A stretch of 49,779 nucleotides of DNA from Lindgomyces ingoldianus (GCF_010093535.1 NW_022985185.1:214917-264695); one strand, 5' to 3'. Positions 11,870-23,758 are shown, counted from the stretch's first letter. Program-made: numbers and translations. The notes: a model not told the origin generated them from the letters alone.

Positions 11870-13062
11870 GTTGACAAAACCGCAGCCTAAGGCTCAGAAT
11901 CTTCGGCAGGAGAAGATGGAGGAGGAAACGAAACTATGCGGGTGAGGATGTGATGACTGCGGGGAACCATCAAACTAGTACATACTGAGTAAAGCCCCTG
12001 GTCTCCCTTCTCTTTCTAGGGTCACATCTAGGGCCGAAATTTGCGCCTTTCACTCTTCTTTCAGTCATCAGAACCGTACAGGGATTACCCACCTACCTTT
12101 AATAATAAGGAGAACCTCATTGAAGGAACTATATGGATCCGCTGAGCCGTTTACGGTGAGGGGTCGTGAGTAAAGATAGAGATGACAAAAAGTGGAAGGT
12201 GAAATACTAGCGTAGCGTCAAGTGTTCCCAATGTAGAGGTTCACGGTATATTTGTAAGACCGAACTCTAGAAATCAAGGTCCTATGCCTCCGAAAGTACT
12301 TTTTGCAGACCATTTTGTTAAGGTGGACGAGGAATGAAACACGGAGAAGTCGGGGTAAGACGGATAAGTGTTGTTGATTGGCGCGCACAATGCCTCCGGA
12401 AAACTTTCTGCTGGGGATTTGGCTATTCACCCATCATCAATGGTACCAAGGTGTTCCTGGAAAACCATTGCTCGATCCTCGAGAGCTCTAATTATCAACT
12501 GCCGAGGTTGGTGGAGATAAAGAGAGAAAGGGAGATGAGTGTGTCGTAACCTACAAGGGTGGGTAAGCGGGGTCGTTGCTCCCCGTGATTCTAGCTGTCC
12601 TTGATGTCATATTCAATTTGCGACCATCCCAAAGGTATCCATCTAAGCCTGCATAAGCCCTGAAAGCATAATTTCCGCGTTGACATGCATATTTCCGTGC
12701 TCTTTTGACGGATAAGGAAATATTTACCTCGCTATAGAACATTTGCCCCGATAAATGTTTCAGCTGGTCCCGCGCCGCAAAAGAGGTGTAGGATACAGAA
12801 AACATACGCAAAGGCAGAAAACCCTATTCCCGGGAGAATACATCAGCGTGATCTGCCGATATATCATTTCTCCAAACTCTTCGCGCTCGACTCCAGCGCG
12901 GCGTTCCGTGTTTAGTATCCAACCATGCTGCATTTCGGCATCCAAATAGAAAGCGAGCCGAGCCTTTCAAAACGTCACGCCAGTTAATCTTGCGCCAGGC
13001 TCCATTCATCTTCGGGCTGGCCATATTCTAGGATGCTACGTCAGTATCTAGCTCCTTCTACT
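11870..13062. other. Intergenic region
   Basis: These 1.2 kb contain the upstream region of the oxalate decarboxylase gene and the 3' flank of ALG13. The longest frames are under 90 codons with no family resemblance. I see no RNA gene or repeat here. Confidence 0.5.
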
Positions 13063-13781
13063 TCACTCGACAAAACCTAGCATCTCGTCCATAATACCCG
13101 CAAAGCTCTTCGTCTCGCGATGTTTCCCGCTAGTGATCGGCGGAAACTGTGCCATCTTCTGTTTAAAGTTCTCAGCTTCGAGGATAGCGGGCGCAAGATT
13201 TCTGCACGCACAAGTTAGAAGATTTTGGGGTAGATGGAGAGATACCTACTTGACATCGCCTCGAAGAAGGTAATTAGATTTTGCCATGGCGTTGGCTAAT
13301 TCGTCTTGGTGGTTGTCAAGCAGGAGCGTGTTTGGAACAACTATGAGAGGGACTTGATATCGTAGTGCTGCGAGGATCGACCCAGAGCCTAACACACTTC
13401 AACGGCTTTTCCTTTTGGGGTGTTGTTAGAGTCGAAGAACCCACCGGCATGCGAGATGACGACTCCGTTCGAGCACTGTACCAGCTGGAACTGCTCTTTC
13501 AAGCCATCTAGGCTGAAGTCAAAGCCACCGATCTCCAGGTGTTCTGTTTTTAGGGGGTGTTCTAGCAAACTTTGACGAGCGATCTTGGCGCGGTCATCGA
13601 ATAGCTTCTTTGCGGCTCCATATTGGACCAAGAGGTGTGTATACCCAGCGTTTTGTAAGGCTTCAATCGATGAAGGGTGTAGGACGGATTCGATCAAAGC
13701 CTCAAAAGGGGCAGTAGCTCCAGTCGTGACAAAACAAGCCTTTGCAATGGACTTTCCACCTGTAGCTAAATTCACTTCCAT
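13063..13781 (-). CDS. ALG13: UDP-GlcNAc transferase catalytic subunit Alg13
   Basis: Alg13 is the cytosolic catalytic half of the Alg13/Alg14 enzyme that adds the second GlcNAc to dolichol-PP-GlcNAc on the ER face during N-glycan assembly. Three exons: 13445-13781, 13250-13388 and 13063-13201 (204 aa). Family signatures in order are [38 protein letters not shown] (rebuilt across intron 1) and [19 protein letters not shown]. The start was set at MEVNLATGG because it sits just before the first conserved strand; an upstream in-frame ATG would add about 20 residues. It is divergent from mS35 with about 160 bases between starts, so the promoter is probably shared. Confidence 0.92.
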
Positions 13782-13941
13782 TTTGATAGCCAGGCGTGAT
13801 GACACTTGGAATGGTGGAAGTGATGAGTGTGAGAAGGGCAGCAAGCCTCAATCTATTGGTTCGGCAACCGGTAGTATATTTATCCGGATGCCAAGGCTTG
13901 CTTCATCCGCGAAAAAGTTGCGGAGCTTGATGCGGAGCTTG

Positions 13942-15159
13942 ATGGCTTCTAGAACACCAATGACTTCCATAACGAGGAGAGTATTACTACATCCGAGACG
14001 GGCTTCACCACGGATACCAGTCCGATGCTCAGCCCCGAAACCCACAATACAATGGCAGCGATCATTGTCGTCGACCGCACCGCGCTTCGATGATCCACCA
14101 AACTCCACGTCAGGACAGACACCAAAAGCCGAATCCAAGCCTGTCGCGAAATCAACAAGCAAGCGGAAAGCCAAAAGGGCCGCTCCCCTCACTGAGGATG
14201 AAGAGCGCGCCCTCCAATTCGCGACCCTGCGCAAAGACCTCGAACGCCTCGACCCGGACGTTGAGAAAGCCGCCAAAGAACGAGGGGAGCAGGGAATGCC
14301 GTGGCTTGACAACTACGAATTAACGTCAGACGAAGACTTCGAAATTGCAGAGACGAAAGGGAGAAGGGACGGTTTCTGGTCTGAGGGCGAGGAAGCCATG
14401 GGGCCGGATGAGGATTATTATGGAGATGACTTGACGAGTCTGGGTCATGCAGAGCTGGAGCAGCATAGAGATGTGCGGCAGTATGCTAGATTAGCGGCTT
14501 GGGAACTTCCTCTATTATCACGTACGCCACACACCCCGTTCTCTTTTTCAGCTACTTTCAACTGGCCAAGGCCCTAATTGGAACGTGTAGAGCTCGCCCG
14601 CCCCTTTGAACTCCCCTCCGCAGCCACCCCCTTCCGTTTCCGCTACACCTCTTACCTCGGCGAAAGGCATCCAGCAACCAACAAAGTTGTCGTCGAATTC
14701 AGTGCTTCAGACCTTCCCTCCCTCACCGCCGTCCAAAAATCCAAACTCATTAAGCTCGCTGGACCCCGCTACAACCCCTCCACCGACACCATCAAAATGT
14801 CGTGCGAACTCTACGACACACAAGCGCAAAATAAGCGATGGTTAGGCGAAAAAATCACTGCACTATTAGCTGAAGCTAAAGATGGAGAGGATACTTTTGA
14901 AGACGTGCCGTTTGATTTCAGACACCACAAGCCTAAAGTGAGACATGAGTTCCCGAAGGAGTGGATCTTGACCGAGGAGCGCAAGAAGTATTTGGAGGAG
15001 AAGAGGGCGAGCTTGCAGAAGTTGGATTACGAGAAGAGCGAGAATGGGCAATTGGTAGATGGAATGAAGATGATTGAACAGACGTTGCCGTATGTGTTGC
15101 CGAACGCGGAGCCGGTGGCTGTGCCGGTAGGTAGGGCGAGGGGGAAGACGTTGCGGTAG
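13942..15159 (+). CDS. RSM24: Mitochondrial small-subunit ribosomal protein mS35 (Rsm24/MRPS35)
   Basis: This is a structural protein of the mitochondrial ribosome small subunit. Two exons: 13942-14521 and 14591-15159 (382 aa). The N-terminus is rich in Arg and Ser with no acids (MASRTPMTSITRRVLL...), as expected for a mitochondrial presequence. A charged region follows, then the family block with PFRFRYTSYLGERHPATNKVVVEF, KLIKLAGPRYNP and HHKPKVRHEFPKEWILTEERK. The intron joins ...LLSQLARPFELP; the acceptor at GTGTAG is the one that removes an in-frame stop and restores the conserved join. The start could also be the next ATG at 13960, and earlier in-frame ATGs exist; the presequence makes a start at 13942 or 13960 most plausible. 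It converges with the broken antiporter gene downstream. Confidence 0.88.
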
Positions 15160-15333
15160 ATGAATTGAAGGGCAAGTGTATCATGTGTATTATATCTCTA
15201 GGAGAAGCAGTTTACGATACATTGTATGTAGACAACATCGAACAGCTGGAATTGTGTGAACGTAGGAATATCATAACATATACCTACTAGAAACAGCTTC
15301 TCCCGTACATGCATGCATCTATGCTTTGCACAT

Positions 15334-16873
15334 CTAGACCCCCCACAAAAACCCCAAAGACCCAGAAACCAAGCCTTTACCGCCATCTCCCTCATCGTCT
15401 ACGCCAACAACCCCCTCCCCCTCATCTACTCTCTCCAACCCCTCTGGACCAACCCCATCCTCCCCATCAAACACCATCCCACTCAACCCCTCCCTCTCTG
15501 CCCCAATCAACGGCGCCCTCTCCCCCTTCTGTCTCGAAAAATGCCCCCCCAACACTAATCGTCAGCGTGCTCAACCCATGCACAAGAGTACTCCCCAAGA
15601 CCATAAAACATGTCACCGGCCAGACCAACACCATCGCTTTTTGCCGCTCAATAGGTAGGTCGACTGGAGGATGTGGAAGTGGTAAAGATGTATCGGTTTC
15701 TAATTGCGCGTGTGCTTCTATGGCTAGGAACAGTGCGCCGACGCCCATGGGACCGAAGTGTCCGCAAAATAGCGCTTCGGAGGTTGTTTGAACTTTGGGG
15801 AGGAAGTGAAGGGAGTAGAGAGCGTAGACGATGGAGATGCGGCGGAAGAATAGGATCAGAGCTAGACAGACTAGAAGGCGGAGAGGGGTGATAGTAGTGA
15901 CCGTGCCGTCAAGATAGGTGTGGACGTGGGTGAAGCTGGCCCATGGCACCATCGCGCTGAAAAAGACTAACATCGTGGAACTCAGCATTAGATCGATTAT
16001 CACAGGAAGCCGGGTGTCAGCGGTAGAATTTTTGCCTGCATGCGAGAAACCAAGACCCGCAGAGAACGCGACGAGGAAATCGTCGACGCTAAGGGTGCTG
16101 GCGAGACCGACGGAGAAAATGGCAAGCAGGAATTAGAACGCGAGGTATGACGCTGGACAGATTATCCCGCGATGGTGTGAGAAAATATAGATACGATTTG
16201 CTAGGTAGCCAAGTACAAGACCCGGGGTAGTGCCCATGACACATTGGTAGAGGATGGTGATTAGGAGCCATTTTTTTAAGAACCCTCCAAAGGTGGAACG
16301 TGTGAGGATGCTGAGACCAATGTAGAGGAAGGGGAAGGATATCCCGTCGTTGTAACCGCTTTCTGCGCTTAAAAGTTTTCGGATCCGCTTTACTACCCTT
16401 GTGCTGAATTGAGAGTTTGAAAGGACGGAGGCAGCGAGGACAGGGTCGGCGGGAGCGAGGCAGGCGGAGATGATGAGGGCGGTTGTGATGTTGGTTTCGA
16501 AGAGTAGGGAGATGAAGGAGGCGCAGATGATCCAGCCGGAGGTCATCACGGGACCGAGAAGCACTCCAATGCTCTTCCAAGCTTTGGTGAAGTAGGACTC
16601 AGGAAGTCCGAGGCCGACGGCAAAGCATTAGACACCGACAACTATGCGGGCGAATTCTTGGATGACATTGTCAGTGAAACCCCATTTATAGGGAGTGAGG
16701 ATTCCAAGGCCGCGTGGACCAACTAAAATGCCGAAAACGGTTGCTAAAGGCGGTTCAGAGAGATGCAAACGGTTCAGAATACAGAGGGAGAAGAGTGCAT
16801 AAAGCAGTAGGAAGAAGGTGAGCACTAAGTAAGTCAGATGTGGCGGTGTTGGCTCGATTTGTGACCACAGCAT
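15334..16873 (-). pseudogene. Broken plasma-membrane Na+/H+ antiporter (Nha1-like)
   Basis: The translation is a CPA1-family Na+/H+ exchanger of the fungal Nha1 type. It opens with PHLTYLVLTFF and RLHLSEPPLAT, followed by FGILVGPRGLG, LLGPVMTSGWIICA, the transport-site stretch CLAPADPVLAASVLS, SAESGYNDG and further membrane segments. One minus-strand frame runs uninterrupted from 16873 to 15467 except for two TAA stops, at 16628-16630 (between IVVGV and CFAVGLGLP) and 16133-16135 (between YLAF and FLLAIF). Conserved sequence continues on both sides of each stop, so they are not introns. After TISVGG, at a run of seven C (seven G on the coding strand, 15544-15550), the frame shifts: the family's GHFSR continues in the next frame as HFSRQKGERAPLIGAEREGL, to a stop at 15334. 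The first stop replaces a usually conserved Gln (CAA to TAA). Three lesions make a functional product unlikely; an assembly error could explain the homopolymer shift but hardly the two stops. Confidence 0.85.
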
Positions 16874-17563
16874 CTTTGATCGGACGGCAGACCTGGCACA
16901 AAAGCTTACTGGAAAAGCTCAAAGATGTCGATTAAAGAACGTTTCGTGCTAAGTCGCTATGGACGATCAATGACGAAAGAGAAGGATTGAGACTGCGGGC
17001 GCTAGGGGGCTTGGTCAACTGTATCTGTCCAAGTTCCAGTGCGAAGTCAGCGGTACCCTTGGAAGAGCATCCAATACGGTAGATCTTATTGCACAATATT
17101 CCCAAAACCTAACAACATATCAGGATCTATCGTGAACTGCAAGCCAGTCAGAGTTTCTGTCGTTGATGTTGTTATTGTACCGCATCTGCTTACCTGAGGC
17201 AGGACAAGGAAGAGACAATTCAGAACAGGAATTCTGATCCGATTGACGTTCTCCTTAATTCCAGTAAGAGGGTTGACCGATCAAATCCGCCCTGTTAATT
17301 TCTACGTTAGGCGCGAGCTTGCTTTTGGACTTCAAGGACTGGTGGTGATGTCTGTGCGCAGGGATCTCTCGCAGATGTCTGGATTCAGCAATCGTGCTAT
17401 GAAGCATGGTCCTCTTCCCTCTTCATCCATATAAACCCGAAACGCCTTCAATCGCTGAATGCAGCAGATTTTCTGTAATTGCCGTCGCGGCTGGTGTGAT
17501 TAAAATACATAAAACGAAGTGTGCCCAAAAAGCCCAATTATGCAATTGTGGAAGGGTATCATG
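16874..17563. other. Intergenic region
   Basis: It lies between the 5' end of the broken antiporter and the 3' end of the ORM gene. No frame over 65 codons and no repeat stands out. Confidence 0.5.
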
Positions 17564-18266
17564 CTAGATAAAATCGTCATCGGGCGGAGGAGAGAATAAA
17601 CCAAAGCGTATCCTGTGGGCCTGTACACAAGTGTGAGTTTTCCGTAGCATAGCGGAGGTTGGATTGTAGTAGCCTTACCACCGGCAGCTTTGGCAGGATA
17701 ACAGCTATCGTAGCCAAGCAATTGACAGTGAAATATACAAGGTCGTAATGGGTATAATGTGTGCTGATCAGGAACAGCAAGATAGGGACACTCAATAAAA
17801 ATTTCTTCGCGGGAGTGTATTGGTCTCCGTTGTCAATCTGCTCCCACATGTTGAGGTTGTCGTACGCGCCCGCGTTGAAATCGAAGGGGACACCGCGCAC
17901 GTAGTGAAACATGAGGTAAGACCCAAACATGTACGAAATGTTAGTGAGGGTCCACGAAGTCTCCTGCGAAACCCCTGGGATGATGTCGAAGAGGATTTTG
18001 GCAAGGACGATGAGGACAAAGTGGATTGCCCAGGCACCTGTAGCCAGTTAGCCCTGCTGTGAACGGGCCTGGCCTGAGGAGGCTCGAGCTGCGGGGTGGA
18101 GGGGCAGTTCCCGAGTCCCAATTCACTCACCCTTCGCGTTGACCCAGTCTGCATTCAGGTTCGGGAGGGCAGACTGGTCGCTGATGTGCTCCAGGGACTC
18201 CGGAGGCTCGGTGTAGACCAAACTACTGGAGCGCCTCCTCCGCGCCTCCTTCGCATCAAAAGGCAT
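17564..18266 (-). CDS. ORM1: ORMDL family protein (Orm1/2), sphingolipid regulator
   Basis: ORM proteins are small ER membrane proteins that bind and restrain serine palmitoyltransferase, the first enzyme of sphingolipid synthesis. Three exons: 18131-18266, 17679-18037 and 17564-17620 (183 aa). The sequence is near textbook. An Arg/Ser stretch (RRRRSSSLVY), which in yeast is the kind of segment phosphorylated by Ypk kinases, precedes EPPESLEHISDQSALPNLNADWVNAKGAW. Then come IIPGVSQETSWTLTNISYMFGSYLMFH, VPFDFNAGAYDNLNMWEQIDNGDQYTP and several membrane segments. The last intron joins LPKLPV to AHRIRFGLFSPPP; without it the frame runs into a non-conserved tail. It is divergent from the Iec3 gene, with 600 bases between starts. 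Confidence 0.95.
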
Positions 18267-18866
18267 TTTGCCAGACGATGCGCTTAATTGGCGGGGCCGC
18301 GGATCGCCGGCAAAGCTGAGGCGGGTGGTGCGGTTGAGGAGTATGGGAGACAGTTTGGCGGTGTTGACGGGGGGCTTTGGGAAAGGGTGGGACGGCGTAG
18401 GAAGGCGATCGGAAGGATGATCAAGGCTGGCGGAGAGGTCTGGAAGCAGAAGAAAGGATTAGTAGAGGACACCAGGTGTTAGGGCGGTGTGAATGAGAGC
18501 AAGTGGTCTTACTGTATACGCAACACCTTCCGCTGTGTCCGAGCTCCGGCACGGGTAAACGAATGGCGCGAGTTGCTGCGAGGCGATGAAGACGGACGGT
18601 TAAAGGGTGTGGGATGGACAGTGAGGCGGTTGTGGAGAGACAGCTTCTCCTGGATGAATGGCGGGGGGTGCGGGTGCAGTGGCAGGTGACATTTGATCGC
18701 CGCCTGCTCGACGACGTCGTTTTCCCCCAGCGGAATTCACGATGGCCCAGGCTTGGCGCGCGCGGAACCCTGGCACGCCCTGGAAAGCAGCTCCACCACC
18801 CTCAGCGCCCCACGGCCTCTCCTCGCTCCCCAATCCACCCCCGACACCTCGACATAGTCCATCGCT
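18267..18866. promoter_or_regulatory. Shared upstream region of ORM and Iec3 genes
   Basis: This 600-base GC-rich interval lies between two divergent start codons. Frames inside it have no family resemblance. It must hold both promoters and 5' leaders; I cannot point to a specific factor site. Confidence 0.6.
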
Positions 18867-20082
18867 ATGGCCTCCGACTCCGCAGCCCTGCTCGAGGGCC
18901 AGCTGCACGCTGCCACACACCCAGAGTCCGCCGACACCACACAGAAGCCGGCCGTGAAGCGATCATGGAGGTGAGGACGCGCCGAGTCAAAGGCGTCGCG
19001 ATGACATTACTGACAGGAGCAGGCGCAAGTACCGCAAGATGCGCGCAAAGTTCGAGGACACAATGAACACGAGTAACACGCTGATCAAAGACGAGTACAA
19101 GGCCATCGCTCTGGCGCGCCGGCTGCAGGAGCAGAATGAGTAGGTCCCTAGTTGCCGCACCAGGTGTCGCCGCTCACTCGTTAATAGCCAGATCCTCGAC
19201 GTGCTCCTGGACATGAATGAGGCCACGCGCCTGCCTGCGCACCTTAGATTCGATCTGCGCCATCTCTCCGAAAGCGACCCAGCTGTTTCCTCCCGTGAAG
19301 CTGACGCCGATCCCGATGCCGTCCAGCGGCGCATAGTCGACCTGCGAGAGGAATTGGTGGCCGGCCTCATCACGCCCGAGCAGTTCGCACAGAAAGTAGA
19401 TCAGCTTCACGCCGCGCAGCCTGTGATACCCAAGCGCACACTTGCCAGCCTCGAGGCAAATACACCCTACTCAACGGAGGTCCCCGTTCCGGCGCCAGAA
19501 GGCATAATACTCGGTGAACATGCTCCCGGATACATGTCACCAGTCCACGAAGAAGAGTACCTTCTTGCAATCGATGCCGTTCTCGAAAACCCGGCGGCAT
19601 ACGACCCCAATGCCCACGACGGGCGACCGCTCCGCATCCCCCCAACCCACCCCATCCCAAATGACAAAGAGCTCTCGTTGCGGAACCCCGACAGCGTCTA
19701 CAATTGGCTCAGGAAAAATCAACCACAAGTCTTCCTCCAAGACAAAGACCCACATCATCCCGAGAACCTGTCAGAGAAGTCATCAGCTCGGCCAGGGAAT
19801 GTGCCTGGTCGAGGAGGCAAGCGTCCGTCCGCAGTTTCTACCAGCACACCTGGCCCGAAAACCGAACAGGATGCATTAGACGAGGAAATAGGCTTCATTC
19901 CCGAGACAGGTACAGGAAGCACAAAGCGCAGGCGAGGAGGCGACAAGGACGACGATCCTGCATACAGACCCAAGGGAGGCGCGAGTCGGCCAGCAAAGAG
20001 AAAGAGGGAAGATGGAGATCCTGTAGGGAAGGGGGGAAGGAAGAAGGCCAACAGGGCTAGCGGCGGAATCACCACGAACTGA
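18867..20082 (+). CDS. INO80 chromatin-remodelling complex subunit Iec3
   Basis: The product resembles Iec3, a fungal-specific subunit of the nuclear INO80 nucleosome-remodelling complex. Three exons: 18867-18970, 19017-19139 and 19188-20082 (373 aa). The conserved N-terminal block reads SWRSRRKYRKMRAKFEDTMN, then DEYKAIALARRLQEQND and QILDVLLDMNE, rebuilt across two short introns. The middle holds a proline-rich stretch, and the C-terminal 100 residues are basic and low in complexity with likely nuclear-localisation clusters (KRRRGG, KRKRED, GRKKANR). The start codon was chosen because MASDSAALLEGQL sits just before the conserved block and the exon 1 donor keeps the frame. The call rests on the family's N-terminal pattern; the tail is uninformative. 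Confidence 0.85.
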
Positions 20083-20836
20083 TCATGTTGATGGGAGAGA
20101 GGTAAGATGAGGTAAGCCTGTAAGATTTATCCCTTGGCATTGTTCAAATCTTTATACTGGGAGTATGGGTTCGACTGGGCTGGGGCTATATGGAGCCAAA
20201 GCGCTTGCGTCTTCACAGAGACGTTGGCATGGCTCAGTAGTGACAGAAATATGTACTATCACATAGGGATGGCACAGGCAGGCGCAGCATGGGTTAGATA
20301 CCCCAAATCTTTTCATCAGGCCTGTGAGCACCCGTGGGCGCGATTGGATCTTATCACGTGAAGTGGCCATTGCCTTGAATGGCAGGCGCGTTCCATGTCC
20401 CGGATTTTTGAACTTGAATATTCCGACACCATCACCGTTTATCGTCTCTTTTCGCTCGCTATGACGTCTCATCTACTCTCTGGTGCCTCGACACCGCCCT
20501 GTCTAGTTACTTCCTCGATCTTTGGCGGTGCTCAACAAGCCAAGCTGACTAGTATTTCCGAGACTAGCTTTGGGATGCAGTGTGAGATTGTGTGTGAAAG
20601 GCCAGCAGCTAAGGTTATATTTGAAGGGATCAGCTTTGACCCAAAATCATTCAGGAGGGTCGATTCGATCCCTTGCAAACTTTCTCGAGCTACTCGTGGT
20701 CATGTTTAACAGAACGAGCAACTTACCCAGGGGGGTCACCTGGCCGTACAGTACTGCAGTACATCAAATTTAGTACTAGTTAGTAGGTAAAGAGGTTGTG
20801 GTCAGTACAGTAACCGTATGTGAGACCCTGTTACTA
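20083..20836. other. Intergenic region
   Basis: This is the 3' flank of the Iec3 gene. Frames of about 104-106 codons overlap on both strands but match nothing. The composition begins to shift toward GTAC-rich, AT-rich sequence near 20740. Confidence 0.4.
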
Positions 20837-21338
20837 GCCGTTTATGGTAGTCTGTACAGATTTCGGGTAGAGTAGAGGCGCCCGCTCGGCCGCAGGAGGC
20901 GCAGATGGCGCAGAGGGCACAGAGGGAATAGAGGGCGCAGAGGCTTTAGGGTAGCCAGAAACTAATAGAGATTATGCAAATCTGGCATGTTTTGTTAGCA
21001 GTTTGCTAAGAAACTCCACAACACTCTTTATACGCCTCATAATGTTACTTAGTACGTTACCTGCTAGCCTTAAGCCTCTTGGCGCATTGCTAACTCTCAG
21101 GCCTCGGGCAGTCAATCTGCCTCTAAGAAGGCGCCTGTTCACTATCCTGTCGCATTTTACACACAATAATTAGGGCTATAGAGCTACAAAAGAACCACCC
21201 ATGTAATAAAGTAGTAAGTAGCAAGTTAACTAAGCTAGCAGTGTACATTAAACGTAAGGAATGCAGCTTAAGAAGAGGACCAATTTACTTCTGGTCCCAA
21301 TATTCCCTCTTAATTAGGTTAGATGCTCCGTAAACGGC
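20837..21338. mobile_element. Possible small non-autonomous element (MITE-like)
   Basis: A segment of about 500 bp is bounded by an imperfect inverted pair: GCCGTTTATGG at 20837-20847 and CCGTAAACGGC at 21328-21338 (10 of 11 bases). CTGTACAG-type sequences lie next to both. The inside is non-coding and AT-richer than its surroundings, with a short array of degenerate GGCGCAGAG-like units at about 20897-20945. The sequence differs from the flanking genes, but the repeats are short and no target-site duplication was confirmed. Confidence 0.35.
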
Positions 21339-23758
21339 CCGTTCTACTCTGTACAGTACAGAATACGATCTTCAATTCACCCGTTATGGAGTACTGCTAG
21401 TTGCCTCCCTCATCTACTCAGTACAGTTAGTAATTGCAAGCGGTTTGAACAGTACAGCACACCGTACAGCCTCAAAACTACTCCGCTAAGTACGGATGTC
21501 CACGCTGAATGCAATGGAAAATGGCTAATGAACATATAAGTTTACTACCCTTTGGTTACACGTTCGCTAGGGGCTGTTGCAAAGGCTGACCAGGCCGGTT
21601 CTGCCAGCGTTGACTGTCCAACAACCAAATGCAGGTACCCTGACTTCACCTCCCTGACAGTCTGCTCAAGATGCGAAGAAGAGACTGTTCGAATCACAGG
21701 CTTCAACTGTACAGGTTTCTGGTCTTACTCAGAAGGAAATACACCATGTTTTCACCAAAGGTGCAGCAGCTGCACTTAGTTTGAGCAAGCCCTGCCTAGC
21801 ATATCGCTTGATTTTGAAGACAATTCCATTGTCATGAACCAGGGCGGATAAAGGCTTCCTGAAATTCTATATAGACATACTAGTGGGAAATTTTGAACTC
21901 CTCAAACGTCCGGGTTTATACCGGCACGGCAAAATAGAAGTGATAGGACGAATGGTTGCTTTTAAGTCGAACGGAGGATGAATGGTGGAATTCTTAACGA
22001 CCAGCGAGGAGCCTTTGAAACTTGCAAATACAACCCTTTCTTCCTTCACGTGCTTCAACTTGACGACGGATTTCACCTTGCACAACTATGGCTGAGGAAT
22101 CCATATAAACGACAGAAAGTTGCGCTACAGTCTTAGTCTTTTTGCTCCTAAGTATAAAAATAACATGCATCGCAATGGACGTATGGCGACTGGAAAAGTC
22201 GAAGATACTGCGCTCCTACTCCTTAACGAACTAGATAGAGGAAATGTGTGGCGCGAGAGTACGGATTAACTAGATTTAATACGCTCTAATGGGTGAAACC
22301 TTGGCCATTTCCTAATATCTAATTTGACTCGTTGGTACTTTGAAGAAGCTATTGGAGCAAGTTCCTGAAAGGGCCGAACGAAAATTACGGAGAGCCTTTC
22401 CGTTGCATCGCCGCCGCGATGTTTGATGTGATATAGAGTCCTCAGAATCTGAAGGTTACCAAGGTCTCCGTTACGGTATATTGGCCGGAGATCTTTCTTG
22501 AATTGAGTTGGACGTGGCTTTCTATCCCGTTCTCTATCGTGCTTCCCTCGATCGTGTTCCTCATATTTTCGATATTTGATAGGGGGAAGTGACCTTATTT
22601 GCACAAGACTTCAGCTCTACCTTCTCTCTTCGAGGGAAACGCATCACGATCTGATGCGAGTTCCTAAGACTAAGAGGGTCTATTGGGGAAAAGACGACGG
22701 AGGTTACGGCAGCCCCTAGCCTGCTAACCTGTGGAACCTCTATTATCGTCGATCCCCGAGAACTTTTCCTCTTGTCCATTGCATGTCCACATTGCTATAA
22801 ACGTTGGAGTACCATATTTTATCTCTCTTTGCAGCATGAAACATTTGCTCGATACTGACGCGCAATACTACCTTCAACCATCACTAAAATATCACATGCA
22901 ATCAATCTCCGAAACCAGCTTATTTGCTCCCAAACTTATTTGCAACCTTGTTCGTATCTCCTTACTGCCGAAGGTTAGCTCTAATTTAACTATCCACCTA
23001 GCTGCTGATGTTATCATATCATCCCTTCGTTCATGTAATCATAAATTACTGCACTTAAAATGCAGCTCTTGTTACGCCCAAAGACGCGATTTTCGAGGGG
23101 CGGCAACGACGGGCTACGGGGCAGAACAGAGCAGGCATAATGCCCGTGATGACGTCACCCTGTTTACCGTTTCGTGGTTGAAGGGAAGTGTCTATACACA
23201 TACATATTCGAGTCGTTTCAGAGATTCCTCGCATGCTTGTAGGGATTGTGGGTTGGTGTTTGGAACGTTAAGATTTCAGGAGAATGAGGAAATTTGAGTT
23301 GCGTGGAAGTCTGAGCGAGGATTGCTCCTGGTTTCACGCAAAGAAGGCTGCATTATGTATTCCGTGGATGTGTGTGAAGCATTTGCACAATAAGTTTACC
23401 GCTAGCCTAAGTTAGAAGGCGATCCGGGAACTAGTCAATTGCAGAGTAAGCGCTAAGCTGTGAAGTCACGTTGCGCGTCTAGATTAGCTTCAACCAACAT
23501 CTCTATTCACTTCGCGAACCCAGGCCTTACATTCAGCTCCTTGCACTACTATGCTGAATTTTGACTCTGTTCTATCTTAAGTTTGCGAAGAAATACAATA
23601 CATCCCCTAAAGACTGGTCCTAGCATCTGGACATGTCCGAAAACTCGACTCAATGTGGAGCCATAAAATCGACCTGAAATGATTCTAATATGTTGCACTA
23701 ACCTTCGAATAAAAGCCAGAGAGCTGGCGGTAAGTTGGCCAAATTACCCTCCGTGTAT
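21339..23758. other. Gene-poor region downstream of the PKS gene
   Basis: These 2.4 kb contain no recognisable gene. The longest frame is 188 codons on the plus strand (22731-23297); its translation has no domain-like pattern. The sequence looks like decayed DNA separating the housekeeping block from the cluster. GTAC/CTGTACAG motifs persist to about 21480. Confidence 0.45.

Noticed and set aside
16133..16630. Introns as an explanation for the two stops in the antiporter gene
   Set aside because: Conserved antiporter sequence continues in the same frame immediately on both sides of each stop, leaving no room for an intron.
21680..21700. TTCGAATC string resembling a tRNA T-loop
   Set aside because: No acceptor stem or anticodon arm could be folded around it.
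22731..23297. 188-codon plus-strand open frame downstream of the PKS
   Set aside because: The translation shows no conserved motif, domain-like pattern or neighbouring exons; it lies in decayed intergenic DNA.
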